Source of the DNA: an uncultured Paraglaciecola sp.
Lineage (GTDB): Bacteria; Pseudomonadota; Gammaproteobacteria; Enterobacterales; Alteromonadaceae
Assembly: GCF_913058035.1 (NCBI RefSeq)
Contig: NZ_CAJXPA010000034.1
Span: 1 to 33,129 of the forward strand
Reading direction: 5' to 3'
DNA: 33,129 nucleotides
Made by a program: the position numbers and the translations under genes. The notes under the pieces were generated by a model. The model saw nothing but the letters and a program-made list of their open reading frames with translations. It had not been told where the DNA came from and ran no database searches. Positions 17,552-26,741 of the stretch are shown piece after piece; positions within the stretch are counted from its first letter, which is position 1; each line of letters starts with the position of its first letter.

Positions 17552-19529
17552 GTGTCATTTACGTATCGCCCCGATATTGATGGGCTTCGCGCCGTTGCGG
17601 TTATCCCTGTAATCCTATTTCACGCTGATGTATCAAACTTTACAGGTGGTTATGTTGGCGTAGATATCTTCTTTGTAATATCTGGTTATTTAATAACTAA
17701 CGTTCTTATGAAAGACATAAACCACGGAAAATTTTCGCTTCTTAGATTCTACGAGCGGCGTATCCGGCGATTATTCCCTGCACTTTTTACAGTATTGATT
17801 GTGTCGACCTGTGTCGCATCATGGATTATGTTTCCTTCTGAGCTTAATAACTACGGGAAAAGTCTATTCTCGGCCACACTGTTCTACTCTAATTATCACT
17901 TCATGTTTGATGCGGGTTACTTCACTTCACCTGCGGAGACTAAACCTCTATTACATATGTGGTCTCTGGCAGTTGAAGAGCAATTTTATATATTATTTCC
18001 AGTATATTTGTATTTAGCCTCTCGATTTTTCAAGAACAAAGTTGGTATTGCAACCGTAGCGATTCTGCTTGCTTCGCTCTTGTACAGTTTTGTTATCGTT
18101 TATACGGCACCAGCTGATGCCTATTATTCGACACCAGCGCGCGCCTGGGAGTTGATGGTTGGGTCTGTTTTGGCAATATACCCAAGAGGACGGAGCCTGA
18201 CACCGCGAATGGCAAACTTCCTAACCACTATTGGTTTGAGCGCGATTATTTATTCAATCTTATTTTTTACAAAAGAAACACTTTTTCCTGGCCCTATGGC
18301 ACTTTTCCCAGTTATTGGATCTGCGTTGATCATTTTCGCGGGGGAATCAAAGAAAAAATTTCGTTGGTACAATTCTGACATCAAATATTTTCCGCTACCC
18401 CGGTCTAATATCCTACTCTCTGTACCTTTGGCACTGGCCCGTATTGGTGCTCTACAAGATGTATGCCGTTGGCCCTGTATCCGACATTGAGATTGCTATA
18501 CTTATAGGCGTGATAATTATACTTTCCTATATATCATGGCGATTTGTTGAGGGCCCATTCAGGACAAGAAAAATATTCCCTAATCAAAAGTCCGCTATTT
18601 TTGCTGGTGGCGCTGTTATATTTGCTAGCGCGTCAATTGGGGTTATCCTTATTTTAGGAGATGGCTTTCCCGCTAGATTTTCAAGTGAGGTCAATCGAGT
18701 TTTAGCTGTAAAAGCCGATAACTTAGAATTGTCTAGCTGTGGAATTTTAGATGCGCAGGCTAATCACGGACTAAAAGTTTGTCAACTGGGTGCAGATACG
18801 AAAGGTCAGCCAACGTTTGCCGTATGGGGCGATTCTCACGGTGAGGCGATTTTATCGGGCATCAACAAGTCTGCAAAACTATCTGAAATGAAAGGAGTGT
18901 TCATTGGTCGAGGAGGGTGTTTACCTCTGCTTGGCGTCCATCAAATTAGTCCAGAGTATGTGACGTGTGTTGATGCAGCCGATACGTTCATGCTCTATCT
19001 GTCAGAGCATCCTGAAATAGAGAAAGTCATCCTTATCTCTCGATGGGCGATTTATGCAATGGGAAAAAGGTTTGGAAATGAAAAAGGGCATACTGTCTAC
19101 ATAAAAGATATGGAAACAGTTTCGCCATCATTGGAAGAAAATAAAAGAGTGTTTGCCCGATCAGTTGAGCGTACGTTCGATAAATTGTCATTGCTCGAGA
19201 AGAAGATCGTAGTTGTAGCACAAGTTCCCGAAACACAGTGGAGCATCCCTGAGGATTCTGCAAGAGCCAAACTTCTAAGCATAGCGTTAGAGTTTAGACC
19301 AAAGATTAACGACTATTTAGCTCGACAGGCTTATGTCACCGAGGTAATCAATAAGTCTAAGGAAAAGTACAGCTTTGAAATAGTGCAACCCCACAAGGAA
19401 ATATGTACTGGAGATTATTGCATGGTTTATGATGATGGCGTTCCTATTTATCGAGACTCCAATCATATTACAAACGCATATGCTGACAAGCTATCAAAGA
19501 TCTTCGATCCGATTTTTGCAATCCTTTGA
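17552..19529 (+). pseudogene. OafA/YrhL-type acyltransferase-3 plus SGNH domain, broken by a +1 frameshift
   Basis: Membrane O-acyltransferase of the kind that acetylates cell-surface polysaccharide, with a periplasmic SGNH esterase-like domain. The first frame (17552-about 18355) gives the acyltransferase-3 domain: RPDIDGLRAVAV, FFVISGYLIT, YERRIRRLFPA and the active-site stretch HMWSLAVEEQFYI. The continuation GLISYSLYLWHWPVLVLYKM is encoded one base out of frame from about 18360, and the SGNH domain follows in that frame (WGDSHGEAI with the serine, DSNHIT with the terminal Asp-His) to 19529. Removing one A from the A6 run at 18353-18358 joins both frames without a gap. Translation starts at GTG 17552 with AAGGAG upstream. 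It could be a true pseudogene, a slippage-switched gene or a sequencing error. Confidence 0.85.
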
Positions 19530-20176
19530 TTCTCCTATGCTTTGCTTTTGGGAGGGACAGTAAAAGCTCGACTATAAGCCATAGTTTCAGTGCCTGCGTG
19601 AAGATCTAGATCCTCTCTCATGGCGGCTAACCTCTAGAGGGGTGATGCCCTAGCGGTTCGGTTAACTCTAAATTCGTGTGATTACAATTAATGGCTAGGC
19701 GCATTAATAAGCACTATTTCACTCAAATCACCTCTGCTTAACGATCACTAAAGTTGGTCATGCTGTCGCTATCGGTTTTCATCGCATTTTCTCTTTTGAG
19801 TTGATGACACTCAAATGCCAAGACACTTATATACCAGAGATTCACTGGTGAGCTACAGATCGTTTGTTAAGCAGCTCTCTGGAAGGCCAGCCCTGAACCG
19901 CTCAGATAAGAACATGAACTTTCTTTGCACTGCTGCATCATTTACGATGACCATTAGATCACGTGGTTTCGTCGTTTTGTGCCAACTCACCTCTAGCTTT
20001 CGCCTCATATTATGTCCTTGTTCATCAGCTCGCAAATTTGCGTCCAGCTACTCTGACCGCGAAAGATAGCTAAAATACAGATTCTGCAGGAGCAAAAACC
20101 TGCCCGACCAGACTTCGCGGTCAAACCCTTGCCATTCGCTAGTAGTAACTTCTAATAACGACAGGTTAAATAAACG
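19530..20176. other. non-coding or decayed interval
   Basis: Frames on both strands (for example 19815-20069 plus, 19853-20035 minus) lack ribosome binding sites and family resemblance. The sequence is less AT-rich than its surroundings, and nothing homologous was recognised. The one clear structure is the nested inverted repeat listed at 20054-20123. Confidence 0.4.
20054..20123. repeat. nested inverted repeat, 70 bp
   Basis: TGACCGCGAA (20054-20063) is the exact reverse complement of TTCGCGGTCA (20114-20123). Inside it GCAGG (20086-20090) pairs with CCTGC (20099-20103). No T-tract follows. It could be the remnant of a mobile-element end, a structured RNA or a recombination site. Confidence 0.45.
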
Positions 20177-20589
20177 GTGTTCTTCCTACCAAGAACTTTC
20201 ATCTCATTAGTTCATGTCCATGCTGAATGTAAACAAATACTAATGCCGTTGATATCGCTAATTATTTTTACAGGATTTACCGCATATAGCATGTTGAACT
20301 CTCAAGAGTCGCTAATAGATTTTGCTACAAGATTGATGAGTTCTCTGGATACTGCTCAGGTTGGTATCGTTCTATACAAACTCTGTGCATTCTTAACGCC
20401 ATGCTATGCCATAACATGCATATGGATGTATCAAGATAATAGAGGTAGAGGCAATAAAGTTATTTCTGATTTACCGTACTTTCTGATTTAACGTACTTTC
20501 TGATCACGACAGTGTTTGCTTCAATAGGCTCGTTACTGTATTTAGTTGTAAATACAGCCAAGAAATATCATAGGGAAACCAAAATATAA
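20177..20589 (+). pseudogene. small membrane protein gene broken by a 17-bp tandem duplication
   Basis: The first frame (from GTG 20177, or more plausibly ATG 20243) encodes two hydrophobic stretches (MPLISLIIFTGFTAYSML and YKLCAFLTPCYAITCIWMY) and stops just after NKVISDLPYFLI. The stop is created by a direct 17-bp duplication (20468-20484 and 20485-20501). Deleting one copy lets the frame read on as ITTVFASIGSLLYLVVNTAK, a third membrane segment, to the TAA at 20587-20589. The intact protein would be a membrane protein of about 110 residues with three spans. I do not recognise the family, and no good ribosome binding site is visible. Confidence 0.55.
20468..20501. repeat. 17-bp direct tandem duplication
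   Basis: GATTTACCGTACTTTCT (20468-20484) is repeated as GATTTAACGTACTTTCT (20485-20501), differing at one base. The duplication length is not a multiple of three, so it shifts the frame of the membrane-protein gene it lies in. Confidence 0.85.
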
Positions 20590-20596
20590 CAAACGC

Positions 20597-20779
20597 ATGT
20601 TGTTCGCCACAAATCTGGGTGTTAGGGACTCAGGGAGCTTTATTTACTTAGATTATATTCGTGGACTACTAAGTGGTTTTAGCAACCTTTGTGAAGATGG
20701 AGAAACTATTTTAGATAAGATTTGGGTGATGATAGACGAAAATGTCACCACGATTGCAGATATTGTCGTCACACAATGA
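20597..20779 (+). CDS. possible 60-residue acidic protein
   Basis: A short frame right after the broken membrane-protein gene. It is acidic with a helical C-terminal half (CEDGETILDKIWVMIDENVTTI). No ribosome binding site and no family are recognised. It could be a real small gene or part of a decayed one. Confidence 0.22.
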   Translation: MLFATNLGVRDSGSFIYLDYIRGLLSGFSNLCEDGETILDKIWVMIDENVTTIADIVVTQ

Positions 20780-20891
20780 ATTGTTCGTAGGTTCCGGTTT
20801 CTCCCTTTTTTTAAGAAAACAGACCTATAGAAACCAAGGATATGCTGCTAACTTGTTAAGCGCCCCCAAAACGAGGGCTCAGTCATCTATA

Positions 20892-22541
20892 TTATAAATG
20901 AGGTCCCGCGGAAGTAAGTGCTTTGCCTTCTTCATTATCAGTAAATTTAGTAAAGTTATTGATAAATAGTTTGGCTAGTTGTTTTGCTTCTTTTTCCCAT
21001 TCAGATGGATGGGAATATGTGTTGCGAGGATCTAGAATGTGACTGTCTACGCCAGTTAATGTAGTAGGGAAAGCAAGGTCGAAATAAGGCAGTGTTTCGC
21101 ATTCAGCGTTTTCTACTTCACCGCTTAATATTGCGTTAATAATAGCGCGGGTTGCCGCTAAACTGATACGTTTACCCGTGCCGTTCCAACCGGTATTGAC
21201 TATATATGCGCTTGCACCAGCATCAGACATCCTTTGTGCTAGTACCTCGGCATATTGGGTGGGGTGTAAGCTTAGAAAAGCCTGCCCAAAACAAGATGAA
21301 AACGTAGGCGTAGGGTGGTTAACACCACGCTCAGTACCTGCTAGTTTTGCTGTAAAACCTGATAAATAGTGATACTTAGCTTGTTCGCTAGTTAGACGTG
21401 ATACTGGCGGAAACACACCAAAGGCATCTGCAGTCAAAAAAATAACTTTTGAAGCATGCCCCGCTTTACTGACTCCTAATACTCGGTTTTCAATATGTTC
21501 AATTGGATATGAAACGCGGGTGTTTTCTGTCTTAGAATTGTCAAAATAATCAGGTACATTTCCTTTTATCACCACATTTTCTAATAAGGCGTTTCGTCTA
21601 ATTGCGTTATGTATTTCTGGTTCCTTATCAGCATCCAAATCAATTGTTTTGGCATAACAACCGCCTTCAAAATTAAAGATGCCATCATCATCCCAGCCAT
21701 GTTCATCATCACCAATTAGTGCTCTTTGCGGGTCGGCTGATAATGTGGTTTTTCCGGTGCCCGATAACCCAAAAAATATAGCCGTATCATTATCTTTACC
21801 CACATTGGCCGAGCAATGCATCGACGCGATGCCTTGTAGCGGAAGGAAGTAGTTCATCATTGAGAACATACCTTTCTTCATTTCACCGCCGTACCATGTA
21901 CCACCAATTAATTGCATTTTTTCAGTTAGGTTAAATGCAACGAAGGTTTCGGAGTTAGTTCCGTGTTTTTTGAAATCTGGGTCTGAAGATTTTGACGCAT
22001 TCATAACCACAAAATCTGGCTCAAAATTATCAAGCTGGTCTTCTGTTGGGCGAATAAACATATTTTTAACGAAGTGCGCTTGCCAAGCTACTTGCATAAC
22101 AAACCTGACTTTAAGAGCTGTATTTGCATTTGCACCACAAATGGCATCCACTACATATAGCTCGCTATCTGAGAGTTGTTTCTGACTTAGTTCTTTTAAC
22201 GCTTGCCATGTTTCTAATGAAATGGGCTTATTGTCGTTGTTATTGTCAGCAGTTTTCCACCAAACAGTATCTTTGGTTGTATCGTCTTTGACTAAAAACT
22301 TATCTTTAGGCGAGCGCCCTGTATATATGCCGGTGTCAACATTGACCGCACCTGAATCTGTCACGATGCCCTTTTCATAACCTGTTAAGGCTTCATCAGT
22401 TTCAGCGGCAAATAATGTGTCGTAACATGGATTATGAATGATGTTGCTTATATTTTTGAGCCCAACCGTTTTTAAATGAGCGTGGACTTTATCGAGTCTG
22501 ATACTTTTCGAAACGCGAGGCTGCTGTTCTTTGATTGTCAT
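20892..22541 (-). CDS. pckA: phosphoenolpyruvate carboxykinase (ATP)
   Basis: A cytoplasmic gluconeogenic enzyme converting oxaloacetate and ATP to PEP, ADP and CO2. At 549 residues it has a normal length for the ATP-type family. Visible motifs: [11 protein letters not shown] near residue 75 (substrate binding), [16 protein letters not shown] near 217-231 with the metal-binding lysine, the P-loop [13 protein letters not shown] at 258-270, the kinase-2-like [23 protein letters not shown] at about 276-298, and [11 protein letters not shown] further on. The start ATG at 22541 fits the family's N-terminus. It stands alone with 550 bp of free DNA upstream. Long conserved blocks and an intact frame indicate a functional enzyme. 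Confidence 0.96.
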   Translation of the reverse strand: MTIKEQQPRVSKSIRLDKVHAHLKTVGLKNISNIIHNPCYDTLFAAETDEALTGYEKGIVTDSGAVNVDTGIYTGRSPKDKFLVKDDTTKDTVWWKTADNNNDNKPISLETWQALKELSQKQLSDSELYVVDAICGANANTALKVRFVMQVAWQAHFVKNMFIRPTEDQLDNFEPDFVVMNASKSSDPDFKKHGTNSETFVAFNLTEKMQLIGGTWYGGEMKKGMFSMMNYFLPLQGIASMHCSANVGKDNDTAIFFGLSGTGKTTLSADPQRALIGDDEHGWDDDGIFNFEGGCYAKTIDLDADKEPEIHNAIRRNALLENVVIKGNVPDYFDNSKTENTRVSYPIEHIENRVLGVSKAGHASKVIFLTADAFGVFPPVSRLTSEQAKYHYLSGFTAKLAGTERGVNHPTPTFSSCFGQAFLSLHPTQYAEVLAQRMSDAGASAYIVNTGWNGTGKRISLAATRAIINAILSGEVENAECETLPYFDLAFPTTLTGVDSHILDPRNTYSHPSEWEKEAKQLAKLFINNFTKFTDNEEGKALTSAGPHL

Positions 22542-23042
22542 AGTTTAATCCAATGGTAATTATCTGAGTGTTTTTGCGGCCAAATCATGTGTGTAAAATT
22601 TATAACGCTCGTCGTTGTACCGGACTGTTAATTTGGTGCGTTAGACTATTTTGATTTAAACACAAAAAATAAGAATAAATCACAATAACGATATTATCTT
22701 GGCTATAAGCGCTGTGAATAAAAGATTACAAAACATAAATAGATTTAAATTATCAGAAAATTACATACACAAATGTAAAAAACGGCGGATAACGAAGTTA
22801 TCTGCAACAACAATGTTCATGCAGACAATTAAATACTTCAGTGTCAACAAGATAACTATGTAAATTAAAAAATAGAATGTACATGGATAGAGTATTGTGA
22901 ATGTTGATAGATACCTGTTATTGAGGGTATCAATTTGACAAGTTTGAATGTGGTGAGAGAGGCTCTATGTTTTATACACCATTCTTTTTAAAGTAAATAC
23001 ACACCTAAAGCTTTTTACTAAGCATCAGAGCATTAATGTTGC
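22542..23042. other. upstream region of pckA
   Basis: AT-rich and gene-free, presumably holding the pckA promoter on the minus strand. A small dyad, GATACC facing GGTATC around 22909-22930, is the only structure noticed. No operator could be assigned. Confidence 0.4.
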
Positions 23043-23079
23043 CCACAAAAAAGAGAGCTCAAGGCTCTCTTTTTTGTGG
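23043..23079 (-). terminator. rho-independent terminator of the phasin gene
   Basis: A perfect 16-bp stem (23043-23058 with 23064-23079) around a 5-base loop, lying 12 bp after the phasin stop. The arms carry A6/T6 runs, so it can work in both directions. Confidence 0.85.
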
Positions 23080-23091
23080 ATTAGTCTGTAA

Positions 23092-23484
23092 TTAGACTTT
23101 TTTCGCAGCAGGTTTAGCAGCTAGCTTAGCAACAGCAGCAGTTAATGCATCAATCTTATTGCTTAACTCTTCAATTTTCTTGTCTGAGTCAGTGTTGTTG
23201 AAACCAAGTTTGGTACGAACTGTTTCAATACGAGTTTCAATTTCAGTCTTAGCTGCTACTTTAGTTGTCACTTCTTTAACTTTGCCTTTACCTTCAGTTT
23301 CAAGTTTTTCGCCTTTCACAACTAATTCATCAAACAATTTGTTTGAATCGGTTGAAAGAGCTTCAAAACGACCTTTAACTTCTTCATAGCCTTTACCATA
23401 TGCACCGAGTCCAGCTAACCACACTTTACGAGCCATATCTTCTGCAGTGGCTGCTTTTTCTTTAATCATATCGATATTGTTCAT
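23092..23484 (-). CDS. phasin family protein (polyhydroxyalkanoate granule-associated)
   Basis: A 130-residue, helix-rich, amphipathic protein of the PHA-granule phasin type (TIGR01837-like). It shows the conserved ARKVWLAGLGAYGKGYEEV, followed by LFDELVVKGEKLETEGKGK, a coiled-coil helix (KIEELSNKIDALTAAVAKL) and an Ala/Lys-rich tail (AAKPAAKKV). It probably coats storage granules or acts as a stress-related surface-binding protein. No phaC, phaA or phaB is in the window. The start is ATG 23484, preceded by GGAG at 8 bases; the frame extends upstream to 23565, but those 27 residues are not phasin-like. Confidence 0.85.
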   Translation of the reverse strand: MNNIDMIKEKAATAEDMARKVWLAGLGAYGKGYEEVKGRFEALSTDSNKLFDELVVKGEKLETEGKGKVKEVTTKVAAKTEIETRIETVRTKLGFNNTDSDKKIEELSNKIDALTAAVAKLAAKPAAKKV

Positions 23485-23967
23485 AATATTTACTCCGTGG
23501 ATGTTTAAAATTAGGTCTGTTGCTTCAATAGAATGCATCTTACGGATGAAAATTAGAAATCGCATACTAATTGCTCAAATTTATTGAAATACACGAATAA
23601 AACGTTGAAGGTAAGATGAATTATTAGAATTGTTGATGTCGTTACCGTTGTTTTGACCCATTTTTTTATCCATTCCTAAACTTTTTTTTTGAAGATTAAC
23701 TTATTATTTAAACCAAAGTGCAGTCTAAAATACCCCAACAAGTGAGTTAAATTTACTTGATTGGTAATAGCCTAAATATTGATGAACATCATATCGTTGT
23801 AACGAGTCTTAAGGCCAAAACTATAAACAGTGCCCTAAGCTAAGTTCTGTTTGCTCAGTCCATTTCAAAACATTTATCACATAAGCGGATACCGCATGGT
23901 TCATAAGATATGGATAGGTTGGCGGCTTTAAAATTGAAAAACCTGATACATTTTAATCGTTCTAACT
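23485..23967. other. divergent intergenic region between phasin and the first S8 peptidase
   Basis: No credible ORF. It should hold the phasin promoter (minus strand) and the upstream part of the S8 promoter. No consensus pair was picked out. Confidence 0.4.
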
Positions 23968-23983
23968 TAGGGGGAACCCCCTA
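23968..23983. promoter_or_regulatory. palindromic operator upstream of S8 peptidase 1
   Basis: TAGGGGGAACCCCCTA has perfect 7-bp arms around AA. It ends 80 bp before the ATG at 24064, with a -10-like TGTATT about 12 bp downstream, so the palindrome occupies the -35 position. A near-identical copy lies at the same distance before the second peptidase gene. It resembles the G-rich palindromes bound by LuxR/GerE-type regulators such as VqmA; that link is inference. Confidence 0.65.
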
Positions 23984-24063
23984 TTTTTCCTGCCTGTATT
24001 ACTTGAGAGACTAAGGCCGTAAAAGTTAATAACAAGTATTTAACATCCGGGAAAGAAAATAAC

Positions 24064-26574
24064 ATGAAAAAATTTACCTTAAGTACATTGGCTGCAGCAA
24101 TTATAATCACCACCCTGCCTTCACAAGTATCGGCACAAGCAGTTATTGGCGAACAACTAGCACAAGTATTGCCGACCATGAGTGGCGAAGAAACAATTAT
24201 GGCAGTTGTCACATTCGAACAAATGAACGCAGTTTCGGTCAGTCAGATACGCGCAATGAAAGCTTTAGGTATATCTAAAGGTGTTCAGTTTTCTGCTGTG
24301 CCCGTGATGGGCCTTGTTGCTAATATCGCACAAATTGAAGCTATCGTTGCTAGAGACGATGTTCGCTCAGTCTGGTTAAACCGTAAATTAGACTATTTTA
24401 ACGCCAGCTCACGTCAAATAACTGGTGTAGACAAAATACAAGGTGCTGAGTTTGCAAACCGTAATGGCGGTACCGAGTACACCGGTAAAGGCGTCACTAT
24501 TATGGTGAATGATTCTGGTATTGATGCCACCCATCAGGATCTGTTTTTTGGTGATGTAGTGGTAGATAACGTTCAGGCCGCTACGCATTCATTGGATCTT
24601 GTAGAGACTGGCATTACTGATGGTTTTGTCATTCAGGGACAACCTAACACCGATCTAAATGTCGGCCATGGTACACATTGTGCTGGCACAATAGCTGGTT
24701 CAGGGGTTATGTCTGATGGAAAATATAAAGGGGTAGCGCCGGATGCTGACTTAGTGGGTTATGGCTCTGGAGCAGGCTTGTTTATTTTGGATGCTGTCGG
24801 GGGGTATGATTATGCCATTAATCACGTATACGACTATGAACATCCGTTACGTATTATGAGCAACTCTTGGGGGTCTGGCGGTAAGTTTGACCCTAAGGGC
24901 CCGGTAAACTTAGCGTCTTATAAAGCCTATAAGTTCGGAATTTTGTCGGTATTTGCTGCGGGTAACGCTGGATCTGGTGAAAATACTCATAACCCTTATG
25001 CTCAGATCCCCTGGGGAATGTCTGTAGGTGCAGGTGATACAAATGGTAATTTGGTCAACTTTTCTTCTCGTGGTTTAGAATATGAAACGGGTGATTTCAC
25101 TATGCCTGATGGGACAGATTGGACCTATAACAACGAGGTGACGATTGTAGCACCAGGTCGCTACGTCATATCAACACGTTCATCTACTAATATGGTTGCC
25201 AACGGTAATCTAGCAGATTCCGTTATTGAGCCCGCTTATTTACCCTTTTATACGCGTATATCGGGTACCTCTATGGCAACACCTCACGCAGCAGGGGTTG
25301 TGGCCCTAGTAATGGAAGCTAACCCATCGTTAAACATCGATGAAGTGAAACAATTAATAAAAGAGTCGGCTACTAATATGCCTGGCTATGAAGCTTGGGA
25401 AGTGGGGGCGGGTTATATTAATGCGCGCGCTGCAGTAGCAGCAGCAAAGGGTTTTGATAATAACCAGAGAGATACAATCAACAACCGTTCAGATACAGAA
25501 TTTTTTGCAAATATCGATATGCAAGCTCACAAGCTTTCTGAAGGAAAATTAGCTTTTGATACTGTAGAGTCACAAGAAATTGAGCTCGAAGTTGGTCCAA
25601 ATGCAAAATTCGTAAGTGTGGGTGTCACTGCTTTGGCAGCGATTAAAGCCATTCTTGAAGATCCAGATGGAAATCGTTACGAAGGTGATTTTACAGCGCC
25701 TCTTTTAGCTGACAGTTCGGTTATTACTGCTCCTGCCAAATCAGGTACTTGGAAATTATCTATGCAAACCGATGCTTTTGGTCTAGAAGTGTCGCCCCTA
25801 GGAGCTGTCTACGAAGAGCAAGCTCAAACAGACGAAGCGAGTGATAACCGGGTTACTTACTGGGCATGGCAAGACGTATATCAGGGCTCAGATGGTATGG
25901 ATGATGTGATAGGTCATAATCAACAAGATGCAATAGAAAACGCAGTTCTTGAGCGTTTGATGGACGGTCGCCCCTCTGGGCAGTTTAAACCTGATTTAAT
26001 GCTGTCCAGAAAGGAATTAGCAAAGGCATTAGTTATGGGGGCAGCAGTGCGTCAGCATCGTAGCCTTGATAATGAACCAGAAACCACGATTACTGGCGTT
26101 GGTAACAGATATCGCACTTATGCTGAGTCAGTCGTTATGCCTGGTGCAGCGTTGAAAGATGCGAAACAACAATTTGGTCCAGTCATGATGGCTGATGATG
26201 GTAATTTCCGCGGTGGTGATGCGGTGAAACGCGCGGAGCTAGCCTATAGTTTGGTGCAAGTTATTGGCAAAGCACAAGCTGCTATAGATTTTGGCGATGA
26301 TCACCAGGTTACCGTTACCTTCAACGGCCAGACGATAACGATTGCTGACCAAGGTAGTATTCCCGGTGACATGCGAGGATATGTGCAAGTTGCACTTGAT
26401 GAAGAACTCTTAGGTGTTAGTTACAATGTAACACAAGATCAATTTGACTTAGAGCCTAAAATTGGTGCTAATTTTAATCCTGACAACGGCATCACACGAG
26501 CTGGCTATGCCATTATTGCCAATAAAATAGACTCGCTTTATTTTGTATCAGGCACCGCCTCTAACGCTGAATAA
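24064..26574 (+). CDS. secreted S8 subtilisin-like protease with C-terminal SLH-like repeats (copy 1)
   Basis: Exported serine endopeptidase of 836 residues. Signal peptide at residues 1-25 (cleavage after QVSA). A propeptide-like region (about 30-110, AVVTFEQ to VRSVWLNR) precedes the subtilase domain with Asp150 (VNDSGID), His202 (GHGTHCAGTIAG), oxyanion Asn301 (FAAGN) and Ser403 (SGTSMATPHAAG), so the triad is complete. A beta-rich domain follows (about 500-590). The C-terminus (about 630-830) holds three segments resembling S-layer homology repeats, e.g. AIENAVLERLMDG with FKPDLMLSRKELAKALV, and FRGGDAVKRAELAYSLVQV. SLH domains normally bind cell-wall polymers, so the enzyme may stay attached to the surface or to a polysaccharide. 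It is a close paralogue of the next gene, and each gene has its own operator and terminator. Confidence 0.92.
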   Translation: MKKFTLSTLAAAIIITTLPSQVSAQAVIGEQLAQVLPTMSGEETIMAVVTFEQMNAVSVSQIRAMKALGISKGVQFSAVPVMGLVANIAQIEAIVARDDVRSVWLNRKLDYFNASSRQITGVDKIQGAEFANRNGGTEYTGKGVTIMVNDSGIDATHQDLFFGDVVVDNVQAATHSLDLVETGITDGFVIQGQPNTDLNVGHGTHCAGTIAGSGVMSDGKYKGVAPDADLVGYGSGAGLFILDAVGGYDYAINHVYDYEHPLRIMSNSWGSGGKFDPKGPVNLASYKAYKFGILSVFAAGNAGSGENTHNPYAQIPWGMSVGAGDTNGNLVNFSSRGLEYETGDFTMPDGTDWTYNNEVTIVAPGRYVISTRSSTNMVANGNLADSVIEPAYLPFYTRISGTSMATPHAAGVVALVMEANPSLNIDEVKQLIKESATNMPGYEAWEVGAGYINARAAVAAAKGFDNNQRDTINNRSDTEFFANIDMQAHKLSEGKLAFDTVESQEIELEVGPNAKFVSVGVTALAAIKAILEDPDGNRYEGDFTAPLLADSSVITAPAKSGTWKLSMQTDAFGLEVSPLGAVYEEQAQTDEASDNRVTYWAWQDVYQGSDGMDDVIGHNQQDAIENAVLERLMDGRPSGQFKPDLMLSRKELAKALVMGAAVRQHRSLDNEPETTITGVGNRYRTYAESVVMPGAALKDAKQQFGPVMMADDGNFRGGDAVKRAELAYSLVQVIGKAQAAIDFGDDHQVTVTFNGQTITIADQGSIPGDMRGYVQVALDEELLGVSYNVTQDQFDLEPKIGANFNPDNGITRAGYAIIANKIDSLYFVSGTASNAE

Positions 26575-26597
26575 CTGCGTAACACTAATGTATGTTC

Positions 26598-26622
26598 AAC
26601 GCCCCGCTTGCGGGGCGTTTTT
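26598..26622 (+). terminator. rho-independent terminator after S8 peptidase 1
   Basis: AACGCCCCG (26598-26606) and CGGGGCGTT (26611-26619) form a GC-rich stem around CTTG and run into TTTTTATT. It separates the two peptidase genes into independent transcription units. Confidence 0.92.
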
Positions 26623-26646
26623 ATTGGTAATCAACCCATCATTAGA

Positions 26647-26662
26647 TAGGGGGAAACCCCTA
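26647..26662. promoter_or_regulatory. palindromic operator upstream of S8 peptidase 2
   Basis: TAGGGGGAAACCCCTA differs from the copy before peptidase 1 at a single position and is followed by the same TATTT. It ends 79 bp before the ATG at 26742, with a -10-like CATAAT at 26675-26680. The same place relative to both genes indicates a functional element. Confidence 0.65.
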
Positions 26663-26741
26663 TTTCTAAGCCTTCATAATATCGACAGAATAGTTTAAAA
26701 CAAAAACGTCAATTCTATCCATAATTAGAGCGAGTAAAGTG

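Noticed and set aside
18340-18450. Programmed ribosomal frameshift in the acyltransferase gene
   Set aside because: A +1 shift would be needed on a short A6 run, with no known slippery site or stimulator; mutation, slippage variation or sequencing error is more likely.
19600-19720. Integron attC-like site (GGCTAACC and GGTTAACT arms)
   Set aside because: Core sequences do not fit the RYYYAAC/GTTRRRY pattern, and there is no integrase or cassette array.
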